Positions 49,161 to 60,500 of a stretch of 64,000 nt of DNA are shown here, piece after piece. The stretch spans positions 14,074,001 through 14,138,000 of the forward strand of contig NC_088788.1 of the NCBI RefSeq assembly GCF_949628265.1, read 5' to 3'. The translations under genes were made by a program, and so were the position numbers. The stretch comes from Cloeon dipterum. Lineage: Eukaryota; Arthropoda; Insecta; Ephemeroptera; Baetidae. How positions within the stretch are numbered: the first letter of the stretch is position 1; every line of letters begins with the position of its first letter. The notes below the pieces were generated by a model. That model made no database searches and was not told the DNA's origin. It saw only the letters and a list, made by a program, of their open reading frames with translations.

Positions 49161-50673
49161 ATGGGGCTGGAGGAGTTCATTATCATCTTTGAAAATGCAC
49201 ATGGGGTTTTCTACTCAGGCCAAAATGTGAGTGGCAAACTGGTCGTTCGCTGCAATGCGACCAAAAATATAAGAGGTACAATTTTTCACATTTGTTTTTC
49301 AATGTTCTTGTGGCTTTTTTTGTTTAAACGAATTTTATAAATAATACGCCTGATTATCGCACACAGGAATCTACATCAAAATCAAAGGTGAGGCATCGGT
49401 GCACTGGTCAGAGACTCACAATAAACAAACTAGACACTATAGAAGCAATGAAACATATTTTGCGATCAAGTCCGTTGCTCTTGAAACAGGTAGAAATTTA
49501 TGGTGAATTTAAGTATAATCGTGCCTATTTATAGTGGTTTGAATTAGGAAATGAACAGACTCTTACCCCTGGAGAACACATCTTTCCCTTCAGCTATGAT
49601 CTGCCCGATGATTTGCCTTCGTCCTTTGAGGGCGACTTTGGTCACATCCGCTACACCGTGAGAGGCGTGATTGACAGACCGTGGAAGTTCGACCACGAAA
49701 CAATTGCAGCTTTTACCGTGATCAGCCCCCTCGATTTGAATCAAGTGGCAAGAGCAACTGTCAGGGACTTAAACAAGTTTGAAATTCGCTCACTAAAACA
49801 ATTTTTTACAGGAACCGATCAGGCAACGAGGGTCAAAGACATTTTGCTGCCTGTGCTGCACCTCAGGAAATCTTGATGTTGTTATTTCGCTTCCCACTCG
49901 CGTTGCTGTTCCAGGAGACACACTCTGGCCCGCATTGGAGGTCGAAAACAACTCCAGAGTTTCCATCAATTCAATTTCACTGAAGCTCAGAAAGGTTTTG
50001 CAGCTTTTTCAGAATATCAATAATTAATACACAGAATGACAATAATATGTTCTCAAATTTCAGCGCGTGGTTTTCAAAGCCGGCGGTAAAGAGAGAATTC
50101 AAATGAAGACCATCGCCAAAAAATTTCTTGAACCTGTCGCATCAGGAGAGTGTCGAACCTTTGAGCGAGGAGCTTTAAAAGTTCCCTCTATTCCACCGTC
50201 CAACCTAAAGCATTGTCTGATCATTGATTTGGATTATTTCTTGGAAGTGGGTGCTCGAAAATACATCAAATTTAATTATATAATAAAAAATGTCAATCTC
50301 CAGGCAAAGTTCAAGACACCTTGTTTCACCCGCAACTTTGTTGCGAGCGTTCCAATTGTGGTTGGCACAATTCCTCTTCAGCAAAATTTCACCCAGTACG
50401 CACAAAGCGCGCACAATCCATCTATTACTGGCTGGAATGCAATTCCGTCTGCTCCATCCTTTGAGGAACCCCCAACTTATCCAGACCTGCGTGAGTGCAA
50501 ATCATTTTATAATTATAATGGCAATAAAAACTGATTTCATGTTCTTCTCAGCGCCACCAACTTACGAAGAATCGGTTTTTGGAACTGGCAATGTTGCCGA
50601 GGCAGGAGACAACCAGTATATTGGTGGACACAAAAACTTCGCGCCCATGTATCCTGTTTACAATGCTTTTTAA
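49161..50673 (+). CDS. Alpha-arrestin (ARRDC2/3/4-like) with two PPxY motifs
   Basis: This is an adaptor that links membrane cargo such as GPCRs or transporters to Nedd4-class ubiquitin ligases. Seven exons, 49161-49275, 49367-49489, 49548-49759, 49812-49994, 50064-50246, 50304-50490 and 50552-50673, join in frame to 374 residues. The arrestin N-domain starts GLEEFIIIFENAHGVFYSGQ, with GEHIFPFSYDLPDDLPSSFEG and IRYTVRGVIDRPW. The C-domain has KTFCCLCCTSG, DTLWPALEVENNS and PIVVGTIPL. PPTY occurs at 328-331 and at 336-339; these are the WW-domain docking sites of the family, the second formed across the last splice junction region. Intron 3 (49760-49811, 52 nt) uses a weak GTCAGG donor. The closest named relatives are ARRDC3-type proteins; exact orthology is not clear. 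Confidence 0.93.
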
Positions 50674-52440
50674 ACTCGAGTGCTTATTGTCTCTGTTTCC
50701 AACTTGTTGTCATGAGAAATATTTTGATATTAACTATAATACTTGTTCAATGTGCAGCGGAGCTGTTTTAAAATCCATATTTAGAACATATACATGCTTA
50801 TTATTGTAAGCCTTTTATTTTATATTTCTATAGAATATGCAATTATTGACAAACGGCTTACGCTTCTGCCTTTCTGCCACTATTGTGACAAATATATTGA
50901 GGTTTATGTATTTCCTCATATATATTTAAAATTAATGAAATGTTGATATTTAATCATGCACACCAAGATTTACTGCTGGTACTATATTATATACATCCGT
51001 CTGATAAACGTTGTAAACTAAACTAAATGACAAACAAACTTTAAATGAATGATGAACACGCAAAATGGGCTTAGATATAAAAGAAAAAAAGTAGCCCCAT
51101 GAAAAATTATAGAAAAAATTGAATTATGCGTGAAAATAAATTGAATGTTGGATTAAAATTGTTATTAATATTTCTTTAAATTATGGGACAAAATAGTCCT
51201 GCCGAACCATAATAAAGATAATTTGAAACTAAATTTTAAATAATAATAAATACGACAAATACAGCACGCCACTCAAATAAAATTGCATGAAAATACGCAG
51301 TTAAAGGTTCACCTGAATGACTCTTACAAAAGTGAAGTAAGTAGAATTATATATAATTTGGAATTCAGCAGAAGCCTGTACTCAGAAAATTGCTTAGTAA
51401 AGTTTTTCCTCAAGTCTCCTGTAAGAGTTTTATATAATAAGAATATTCTCACGAAAAAATCAGTCGAATGAGCTTGTTTCTTATTTAACTTTGAAGAAAA
51501 GTCGATTTAAATTCTTATACTCTGTTGTCTGTTTCTATCTGTATTTCAATGAATTCCAAATTATTCGCAAATGAGTCAATATATGTTTTAGTGAAAATGA
51601 GCAATATCATATACACACGAAATTTTACTGTTCTGAGAAGAGAATTCTCTTAACGTAAGTTGGAAATCTTCCATTTCCAACTTTGGGAATTACTTAAGGT
51701 TGGTATGGTGTCATATAATAATCCTGCTGGGGAGTTCTGTCCTGCGGCCCGAATTTATGCTTGGGTACGCGAAGTTTGAACGTTAATCTATAGTTAAAAG
51801 GCGAATTCCTGGATGATTTTGTTTGCCAGGATGACACCGCACAGAAAGGAACTGCTAGTCCCGTTTGTAAAAGTGTGGAAGTGCCTGGAAACTGCATTTA
51901 AGTTCAGTGCTACTGCCTGTGGATCAATCCATCACCAAATCTGATGGGTCTGAATGAAAATTAAAGCGCATTTTCAAGAATTCTTGAAAGAACAGTTCTG
52001 TACTTCAATTGAACCATCATGTCACCCTCTTTTTAATAATTATATTGACATTTCCATTTATTTGTCTAGATATGAATATGCCTGGGGCAGCAGAAGCATA
52101 ATATAATGATAAATGCTGCATAACCATAATAAAGATTACTTTGAAACTAAATTCTGCTGGCGAGGTACTGCTATTACATGGGCGCCTGCAAATTTATAAG
52201 TTAGGCAATCCGCTGGTCTGACTTGACTTGCGGGTTGTCTGTATGAATTCAACGCGAAATTAACTCATTCGAGGGCGATAGTTTATTTAACACGACATTA
52301 ATTTACCAAATTATTTATCCGTTTTTCAGGAATTTATTATTTAATTTTTACAGTCGTTATCAATACAAGAGATATTTTATTCTGTAAATTGACATAATTT
52401 TCATATAATAAAGGAATATAAGGGTTTATAAAAATAAAAC
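50674..52440. other. Arrestin 3' flank and AT-rich intergenic DNA
   Basis: No gene is seen. AATAAA occurs at 51211-51216 and elsewhere. A block near 51206-51236 (CCATAATAAAGAT.A.TTTGAAACTAAATT) recurs near 52124-52154 with few changes, in the same direction. It could be a short duplicated element or a repeated 3'-end signal. Confidence 0.35.
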
Positions 52441-52469
52441 AAGCTGTGTGTAATTTTTTACACGGACCT

Positions 52470-52760
52470 TTATTGACAAGAGAACCTATGGTTAATCAAT
52501 GGATCGACCAATCGCGCTGGGACAACCCAGCGACAGCAATGTATTCATTAGCCTCCTGGCGCAAACTCGGTTTGCAGCTTGCGCGTTGCGTGAGAGTGAC
52601 CGAACGAACGAGTTTTCGTTTTATTTAAATATTCAATAATTTAATGATTAGGCGGCGGAAATCGCTTTTCGACTTTTCGGCGCGAGCGTGCTCCTCCGCG
52701 CGAGACGAAACTGGTGACGGCGAGAGGCAGATTGGCGGGGGGCCGGGGGGCGGGGGCAGA
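52470..52760. other. GC-rich block with hairpin and poly-G runs
   Basis: AT-rich surroundings give way to GC-rich sequence. It has a perfect 7-bp hairpin CGCTGGG-ACAA-CCCAGCG (52515-52532), CCAAT-like boxes and, at 52735-52757, runs of six, six and five G. It could be a promoter-like CpG block or the distal 3' end of shep. No ORF is recognisable. Confidence 0.3.
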
Positions 52761-53752
52761 AAGAGAGAAAGCATACAGTCAAGGCAAGGGGCAGTATTTT
52801 ACACTATCAACATAAAAACAAAAGCAATCAATAAAAACAAAACAATAAATATTTTACTCTAGACATAGAATTTGTACAATCAACAACAGACTATTGGGAG
52901 TAGTCTTCATTTTCTACATCGTTACGATATTTTATCAGTTGAGTGAGAGTTTTAACTTTGACACTTTCTGGGCAGTTTCAACTGTTGCGGAAAATCAGCT
53001 GGAAACCAAAAGTGCGGAGGGCGATTTTTTGTGTGGGAAATTTCGGGACTGGCTAGCTGAGAGAAATTTGCCCAGAAAGGCATCTGCTTTGGTCGCTGTA
53101 AAAGTGGAGTGTGCACTAATAAAAATCATACACGGAAAGAAAACTATATACTCAGGAGGCTGGTTTTCCCGAATGTGATCGGATATTTGGTTTGAGGGTG
53201 CGTGCGTGTGTGTTTTGTGTGTGTGTCTCTGGATTCCTGAACTGTGCTCATGAGATATTAGTCTGAGAGTTTGTGTGTGTGTGTGTGTGTATTTGTTTGT
53301 TTGGAGGGTAGCGTACGTGTGTGTATGACAGTTTTTATTTTACACGTCTATTTCGTGGTGAGTTTGTTTCTTCATCGTATAAATTTTAGAAAAAATTCAA
53401 CAATCATCATTTTCCCTCGCGCGTGTTTTCACTTTTTTATAGCTAGCTTATACAAAAAATAATTATATTAATCTAGATTTTGCAGTCTTTATAAAAATAA
53501 TTTATTTATCGCGGCCCGGGCGCCTAAAAAAGGTACGGTGGCGCGGGCGCTTCATCGTCTTGCCGTTCTTTCTTTTTTTCTCGTAAGTATTGTGAGGCTA
53601 TGAATACTCAGTAGATTTCCCACATTTTTACACACATTATTCAACATTATAAAATCGTCGAGTAAATCGTTGGAAGAGGCGACAAAAATCAACAAACAGG
53701 AAAAAAATCAATAAAATACGAACATGGATCAACAACAAGTAATTAAGAGAAG

Positions 53753-53799
53753 AGGGGGCCGGGGGCTGGGGGGCGGGTGGGGGCCGCGGGTGGGGGAGG
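53753..53799 (+). other. G-quadruplex-prone G-run block
   Basis: On the plus strand at least seven runs of three to six G are separated by one to four bases, more than the four needed for a quadruplex. The minus strand, sense for shep, is C-rich. A smaller block of the same type is at 52735-52757. Confidence 0.6.
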
Positions 53800-54451
53800 A
53801 GACGTCTGCCGTTTACACACGCGATTTCCGCGTGTATATGCACGTTGCTTTTCACTAAACGCACCTGCCGCTCGCTGACTGCTGGAACAGCGTGTTTGGT
53901 CACAATTTCGCGCCAGTCACTGCATCACACTCAATAAAGATCCTAGTAGTCTTATCTTTTTTATCTCAAATTTCTTCAAACATCATTTTCTTCTTTTTCT
54001 CCTGCCTATTTTCGTTTTCTTTCTTTTTTTGATGAAACCATTAGCAAAAATCAATTCAAGATCTGCAGCCCAGAAATCATTTTCTCTCATCAAAGATGGG
54101 AAGACAGGAATGCTCATTTGTGGGCTCGCTCGTGTGTGTTTTTTGCTCTCGGAACTGAACTTGAACGCACAATAACTCGTCAACTACAGTGTGAGTGTGT
54201 TTCTCTTATCGTTTAAACAAAAATTCCACTGCGCGTACTTTCTTTTCTTCTAATTCAATGGCAAGTTGAACAAATTACTGCATCTCTCTGTCAGTTAAAT
54301 TTACTTCTTTCTCTTCCTCAATAAATCTTTTTTACAACTCGCGCGTGGTGAGATTTTTTGTCTCGTAACAGAAAATCTTCTCATCGCGTTCTCCTCCATT
54401 TTGATATAGCGTTTAAAGACTTAAATTCAAATCTTCGATTTTTACAGCGTG

Positions 54452-54649
54452 TTCTTTCTTTCTTTCTTTCTCATCTTTTTCTTTCTGTGTGTGGGTGTGT
54501 CTGTGTGTTTCCTTAATTTTAACCTACCGGAGGCTGGAATGTAGCCACACTGACTGAATATTTACAAGGAACTTGAACATTGGCGCCGGACGCCCGCTTG
54601 CCTCGCCCGCCGTTCCGATGGCCGTCTCATTCTTTCTTTCTTTCTTTCA
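54452..54649. repeat. TTTC microsatellites
   Basis: Two TTTC tracts, 54452-54472 and 54630-54649, lie within 200 bp of each other in the shep 3' flank. They read GAAA on the shep strand. Confidence 0.6.
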
Positions 54650-57545
54650 TCGGTTAGAAAATAAATTATATTATGCAACAGCGCGTCGACAAAATAGCAT
54701 AGAAGAAAACTAAGGGCACTTGTTGTAATTTTTCTGAATGGCCTCGAATGCCCCAGTCAGCTGCGTGCGCGGTGACGGCGGCGGCCGGCGGGACGCGCGC
54801 GCGCGCGGCCAATGTCTGCGTTTGTTTTCGGCTACATGCCAACCTCCTTACACCAAAGAACATTGTTTTTCCTTAAACGTTAAGTTTCGCCTACGTCACT
54901 AGCTACACACTAGAAGAAATCTTTTTCGACTTAACAACTAGAAATTTGTCTACAAACTAGGTTCCGCGTTCACTCGGATCATCGCTTGCTCGCTTGCACA
55001 CTCTTCTCCTCTGAACTCGCAACAGAGGCCGCGCGCTCTCAAACACACACACACTTGATCATCTCATCAAAAAGTTTTTTCAGCTCACAATCGAAAACAA
55101 AAACGAGATGTAACAAGAAAGAAGAGGAAATCAAAGCGCCTGGGTTTCTCAACAACACCGAAGCGCAAATTGTTTTTGCTCATCGATCTTCCTTTCTTTT
55201 TCGGGCCTTACGTGCTAGTTTTTTCTTCATCTTCTTTTCACTACGCTAGGAGCTTAAATCTAATGACACTAAAAGTGCACCACGCAAATTAAAAACTTCA
55301 CGTTTCTCATCTCTCATTAATTTTCTCTTTTTTTTCGCAAAGTCATCATCAACGTGTGTCTCGATTTCAGGTTCTTGGCTGTGTCCGATGTCGGCGAAAA
55401 AAACAAACAAACACTTGGCCTAACATCTTAAAAGTTAAATTATCTACAAAAAATCTACAAACTCCGCTGTCGAGACGAGCAGCAGAAATCATCGTGAAAG
55501 GTTTTTTCTGCAGTTGTTGTGGTTTTCAACTCGGTTTTTTCGCATCAAGTGGCGCCTCTTTCGAACAAAAGCAGGCCCTCATCAGCTTTCTCAAATTTTT
55601 GTTCATTGATATTCTCTGTTGATTTTTTGTTTCGTTCAATCCCGCGGTATGTCCAGCATCTCAGTTCAACCAATTTCCAATGCGCCTTTCTTTTCTCAAC
55701 ATCAAATTCAGTAAAAAATATATCTGTGAGAGAGTGTATTATGTATTAGAACTTATCCCCATTGTCCTTCTGCGCTGAATAAAAATCCGATTCGCGTGCA
55801 TTTTTACTTTTGTGCTAGCTGTTAGTTTGGCAATACAAATCACGTTCACTGCTGTGTTCGCATTTCAACATTTTTGTTTGTGGTTTTTCGTGAAAAACAA
55901 GCTCTTCGTTCGTTTTTTGCTTACGTCATTTTTAGATATTCACACTACAGTATTTGTCTACGTTGTCACATTTATAATTCAGCCTACGAATAAGAGGAGT
56001 CTGGGAATAATCAGTTTGCTATGTGTGTAGAAACCAGGTCCCTGTCAGTTTCTTGTAGTTCTTTCTTTATAAAATTTAATTATCATTTTTTCACCATCGT
56101 ATCTTCTGCAATTACGAAAGGAGGACTATTTTCGACTGGTTGAGTTAAATCCCGTTTTATGCTCTCTATTACAATAAACTACTACAACATATAGAAAAAT
56201 TAACAAACAATGAACTAGAAGGTAATTTGGCTTTGGTTGTTTCATCATCTTTTCATTTCAGAGAAAATCCGCTTCTTATGTTTTCCACTACTACAGTTAC
56301 TAAGGATATTCTGAAAGGCACAATATCTAAATAAATTTCCATTCATCTCTTACATGTGTGTGTCTGTGTGTGTGTATGCGTGTGTGTGAGTTTTGATGTT
56401 TCCGATAAGAGACTATCAAGAGTCAAATTAACACATTCGCAGGTATGTGTGCACGTGTGTTGTTTGCATGTTCTTGTGTAAAAGTGTCCGAAACGAAACA
56501 AAAGACACTACTTTTAAAAAAAAAATTGGTTGCTGGGCGCATTTGCAACTTTTGCAAAACTCATTGCAAATGACTCGAGAGGAAATCAATAAATAATTAA
56601 ATATCCGTTAATAATCTGGCTGGAATGTGGCGCTGAATAATTTAAACATTACTTGAGGCAATAAATAACTAATTTAAAATAAATACACAAATCCAGGCAG
56701 GTGGGCAGTCGATAGATAGATTTTCGCGTGTGTTGCCTTTTTCAAAACGTACTACGGTCGCAGATGTCGACACTCGGTTTTTAAACAGTTTCAATTTTTG
56801 TTCTGATGATGCGTGCTTCGGAAGAATTTTCTGAGCATACTAAAATGCGCGTTGTCGTCCTCATTTTTTAACTTTTGCGTCACTCGATTCCCTTGTTTAG
56901 TTTACTTTTTTTTCTCTATACTTATTTCTGGCTTATGTGTATGCGCGTGTGTAAGTGTGTGTTTTGACAGGAAGGAGGTCGGAAGATGAGAGCTTTTAAC
57001 TTTTTCGAAGCCTGCGCGCGCGGTTAAATTCGCCTGGCAATAGCGACGCAAGAGACATTTTCCTAATAAAAAGGGAATCAGCACCAAAGAGCCTAAAAAT
57101 AACAATTCTCAACTCTCCAGGCAGAAAGGCAATCCCTTGTGTCAATGACTCTTGAGCGTGGCTATCTTGCGGCGCGGAAAAAGCAGTAGCTCCTCTTGTC
57201 TTGTCTTGTTGTGTGAGAGAGAAGAAAAAACCTCCTTCGTTGAAATGAAAAAGTACATCTTTCAGTCATATCCAGTCTGCCATCTGAAATGGCAAAACGC
57301 ACACTGTTAGCGATTCCGTCGGAGTGCGCGCGTGCAATCGCACGCACGCAACAAGAGCGAATTATTGCCCCCCAGCGACCATTCATTTCATTCACAGAAC
57401 AACGTTCGGGGACTCGGAATTTTGAAACAGAGAGAAAGAGAGTGTTAGTCGGTAATTTTCTGCAAATACAACTCAACACTCGGAAAAAATTGAGACGCCA
57501 ATCTGTGGTCTGGACATTCGGCAACCAACCTTTCCCCCAGAGTGT

Positions 57546-60500
57546 TTACTTGGTTGGTTGATTCTGATAGGGCTGATATTCATCAGGTGAGGTCGCGTTT
57601 GAGGGTTGCTCAGACTCCATGGGCATTGTGTGGATGATGGAGGCTGCTGGAGGGTAGAAGCCGTAGTGTGGATGTCCTGCCGCGATGTACTACACACGAC
57701 AATATTAAATTATTTTCCTGGTCTCTTTCAACCAAGTGCAACCGAGCTTACCGAGCCAGATGTTCCTAGTTGCAGCGCTGACATGTGTGTCGTGAGCTGT
57801 GGGATCATTGAGCCGGCGTACTGCAAGGTCGGGTCCGTGGAGGGCATCATCTGCACAAAACAGCAAAATTTTAATTTGTATATAAGCAAAGTAGAAACTG
57901 GCAAGTAGAATACTCGTAGGATTCGACGTTTTAGTTTTTGTTGAAATCATGTAGTATCCAAAGAGTTCAGAGAAAATGTTTGATTCAACGGAAATTGTAA
58001 ATGATGGGGCTCCGACGTTTATATTCCTAATGGGATATAACACGGGTAGTGTTTCAAAATCGAATTGTGAAGCCAGTTGACATTCAATCTTGATAAAATT
58101 TTAAAGGCAGACAATACTTGACAAGACAAATCGATCGATCACTGGCCCATTTTCGACTTTTGCCAGAAATTGGATAATGGATCTTAGCTGGTTTTAAAAA
58201 TTTCTGAGCTATATAAGAAAAAATTACAATTTTTCTTTATTTATAATACATTTCGATTTTCTCATAGTTTTCCACGGATTTTTGTTAGAAAAAACTTATA
58301 ATTTTGGCCTAGTATTAGATATGGAGCTAGGTTGTTTTATGCCAGCAAAAGAAAATTCGGATTAATCTCCCAAAAATATTTTGCGTGTTTTCCATAAATA
58401 GAACAGATATGTAGGGACTAAATGGGCAAAAATGGAACATCAAAATTTTTTCATCAAACGAAATCACGATTGACCATAATCTGGCTTCAAAATTCAATTT
58501 AAAAACAATTACAAAGAGGACTTTATTTTCATTCAGACCTCCATAGCTCGCTAAAACCATCAAAATTAAAATTTCCACTTGATGATCTGAGTTTACATCA
58601 TTGTAACGAGCAAAAATTAAATGAGTTTATACTGCAAAGAACCCAAAAGTGAAGTCCCACCATATTAATCTTTATCATCGCTGAACTAGAAAATAGGAGT
58701 TAAAATTTGTATTTCACATACCTCGACCTGTTGTAAGTGAGGCTGCATCACATACTGGGCAGGCATCCACGCTGGGTTGGGCATTGAGTAGCTTTGGATT
58801 TGGCTGGTGTAGGGTCTGCCGTACTGGTGGTTCAGGGCGGGCAGCAGCTGAGTGGGGATGCCGTTCTGGGCCATCAGGGACTGGTCGTAGGCCACCGGCG
58901 CGCCCTCGCCCATCTCTTTCGCCCACATCCTTTGTTCCGGGCTCTTATACATGGCGTTCCTCTTCTTGTTGCCACCGTCGGCGAACTTGACGAGCAGCGG
59001 CTCCTTGGAGCCCTGCAGTTGTTGCGAGTTGAACATCTGGATGATCTGCTCGCACTTCTCCTTCGATTCCATCCTGAGTGCGAGAGCGTTAGTTTTAATT
59101 TTTAAAGATGTTGCGAGAGTGTCTCACCTGGCAAAGCCGACTCCTTTGCTCTGCCCGTTTGTGTCTCTAAGAATCCTAGTAGATATGACTTGTCCATATT
59201 TGGTTAGCAACGCGTCAAGATCATTTTCCTTGTAGTTCAATGGTAAATTAGCTATATATAGGTTAGTTGGGTCCTGCTCTTGTTGCTGCGAAGGAGAAAC
59301 AAAACTATTAGCAAGCAATCAGGCGATCCACAATCTGGGATTTTGTGTTCAAAATATTTTTCTGATTCTGGCTGATTATTGTTAAGTTTGGTCGCTAAGG
59401 TTAGTAGTAGATAAATGTATATAAATATACTCGTATCAAAAATAGGAGTAAATTACTCTGCTAGCTAAGAAAGAGTTAAAAAATAAAATGTAAAATGTCG
59501 AATATAAAAATACCAGGCAGTTTTAAGTTAAGCTATATGGATCAAATTAATGAGATGTAACAGCAGAGCTATGCCCAGCAGCGATGGATCAAATCATTTT
59601 ACAGTACCATTAGTAAAAGTATAGAGAATCTGACAAAAGCGCTCAAAACAGGAAAAAAGAATGTGTGTGGAGGATAATAACAATGATGTGAAAATCTGAG
59701 AGAGAGGCCGAAAAGCGCTCTAGGTAAGAATGGAGAGAAATTTATGCCCGCTGAACGTCCAGCTCTGAAAGAGTGAATAATAGTCCGCTCTTTAACAGAC
59801 GAAATATCTTTTGAACACAAAATAAATTGGTGTACTCTCGTGTGTTTTGGACACAAAAGTGCAGACCAGAAGAGAATATTAATCAAGTGTCCATGTTTGG
59901 TAAACTTTAGTAAGAATAAATTGAAAAGAAAGAAATGAAAAATGAGAGAACGGAAAAAAATAAACTGCTGGTCTGTTAATTTTTTTTCTAGTTTCGGGGG
60001 ACGTTTTGCCTATTTATAAAAGGAACAAATCGATAACAATAATTTTGAGGTCTACAGTGCTGAGGCTCTGAATTTCGTAATAATTATCACCAAATATATG
60101 TATAATATGAGCAAACAGCCGCTAATTAAATATGTACGAGATGCAACACATGAAAGATAATATGGCCGACTAATTGAAATCAGAAGAAAAAACTGCAGTT
60201 GCATGATAAAAATATGGCAATACTGCAAGGCTAATGTAAAAACCAGACAGCTCTCTATTCAATCAAGTTCACAATGACTAGATCAATCAATCAATCAATA
60301 AATTGGTGATTATGCGAGTCAAATAACGAAAAGATAGAGATTGGAACTTGTGTGTTACTGCGAATATAGCGCATTTGCTCTCAGTTCTCCAGACCTGACA
60401 ATAAAATACAGCAGATTTTAATGTAAAATGTAAAAGAATTGTCATCAGAAAAAGTTCTCTGGGTTAGTTTTGCGTCGGGAAACCTGCCTGTCCGACAAAA

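Larger units (their letters stand above)
52761..57545 (-). other. Probable long 3' UTR / 3' flank of shep, rich in simple repeats
   Basis: About 4.8 kb beyond the shep stop has no coding exon on either strand. On the plus strand it is strikingly pyrimidine-rich, so a shep transcript would be purine-rich. It holds GT repeats (53271-53290 and about 56354-56389), TTTC repeats (54452-54472 and 54630-54649), a CG dinucleotide tract (54793-54808) and a large G-run block (53753-53799). Long 3' UTRs are common in neural RNA-binding protein genes of insects. Where the transcript ends cannot be told; minus-strand AATAAA occurs near 53500. Confidence 0.4.
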
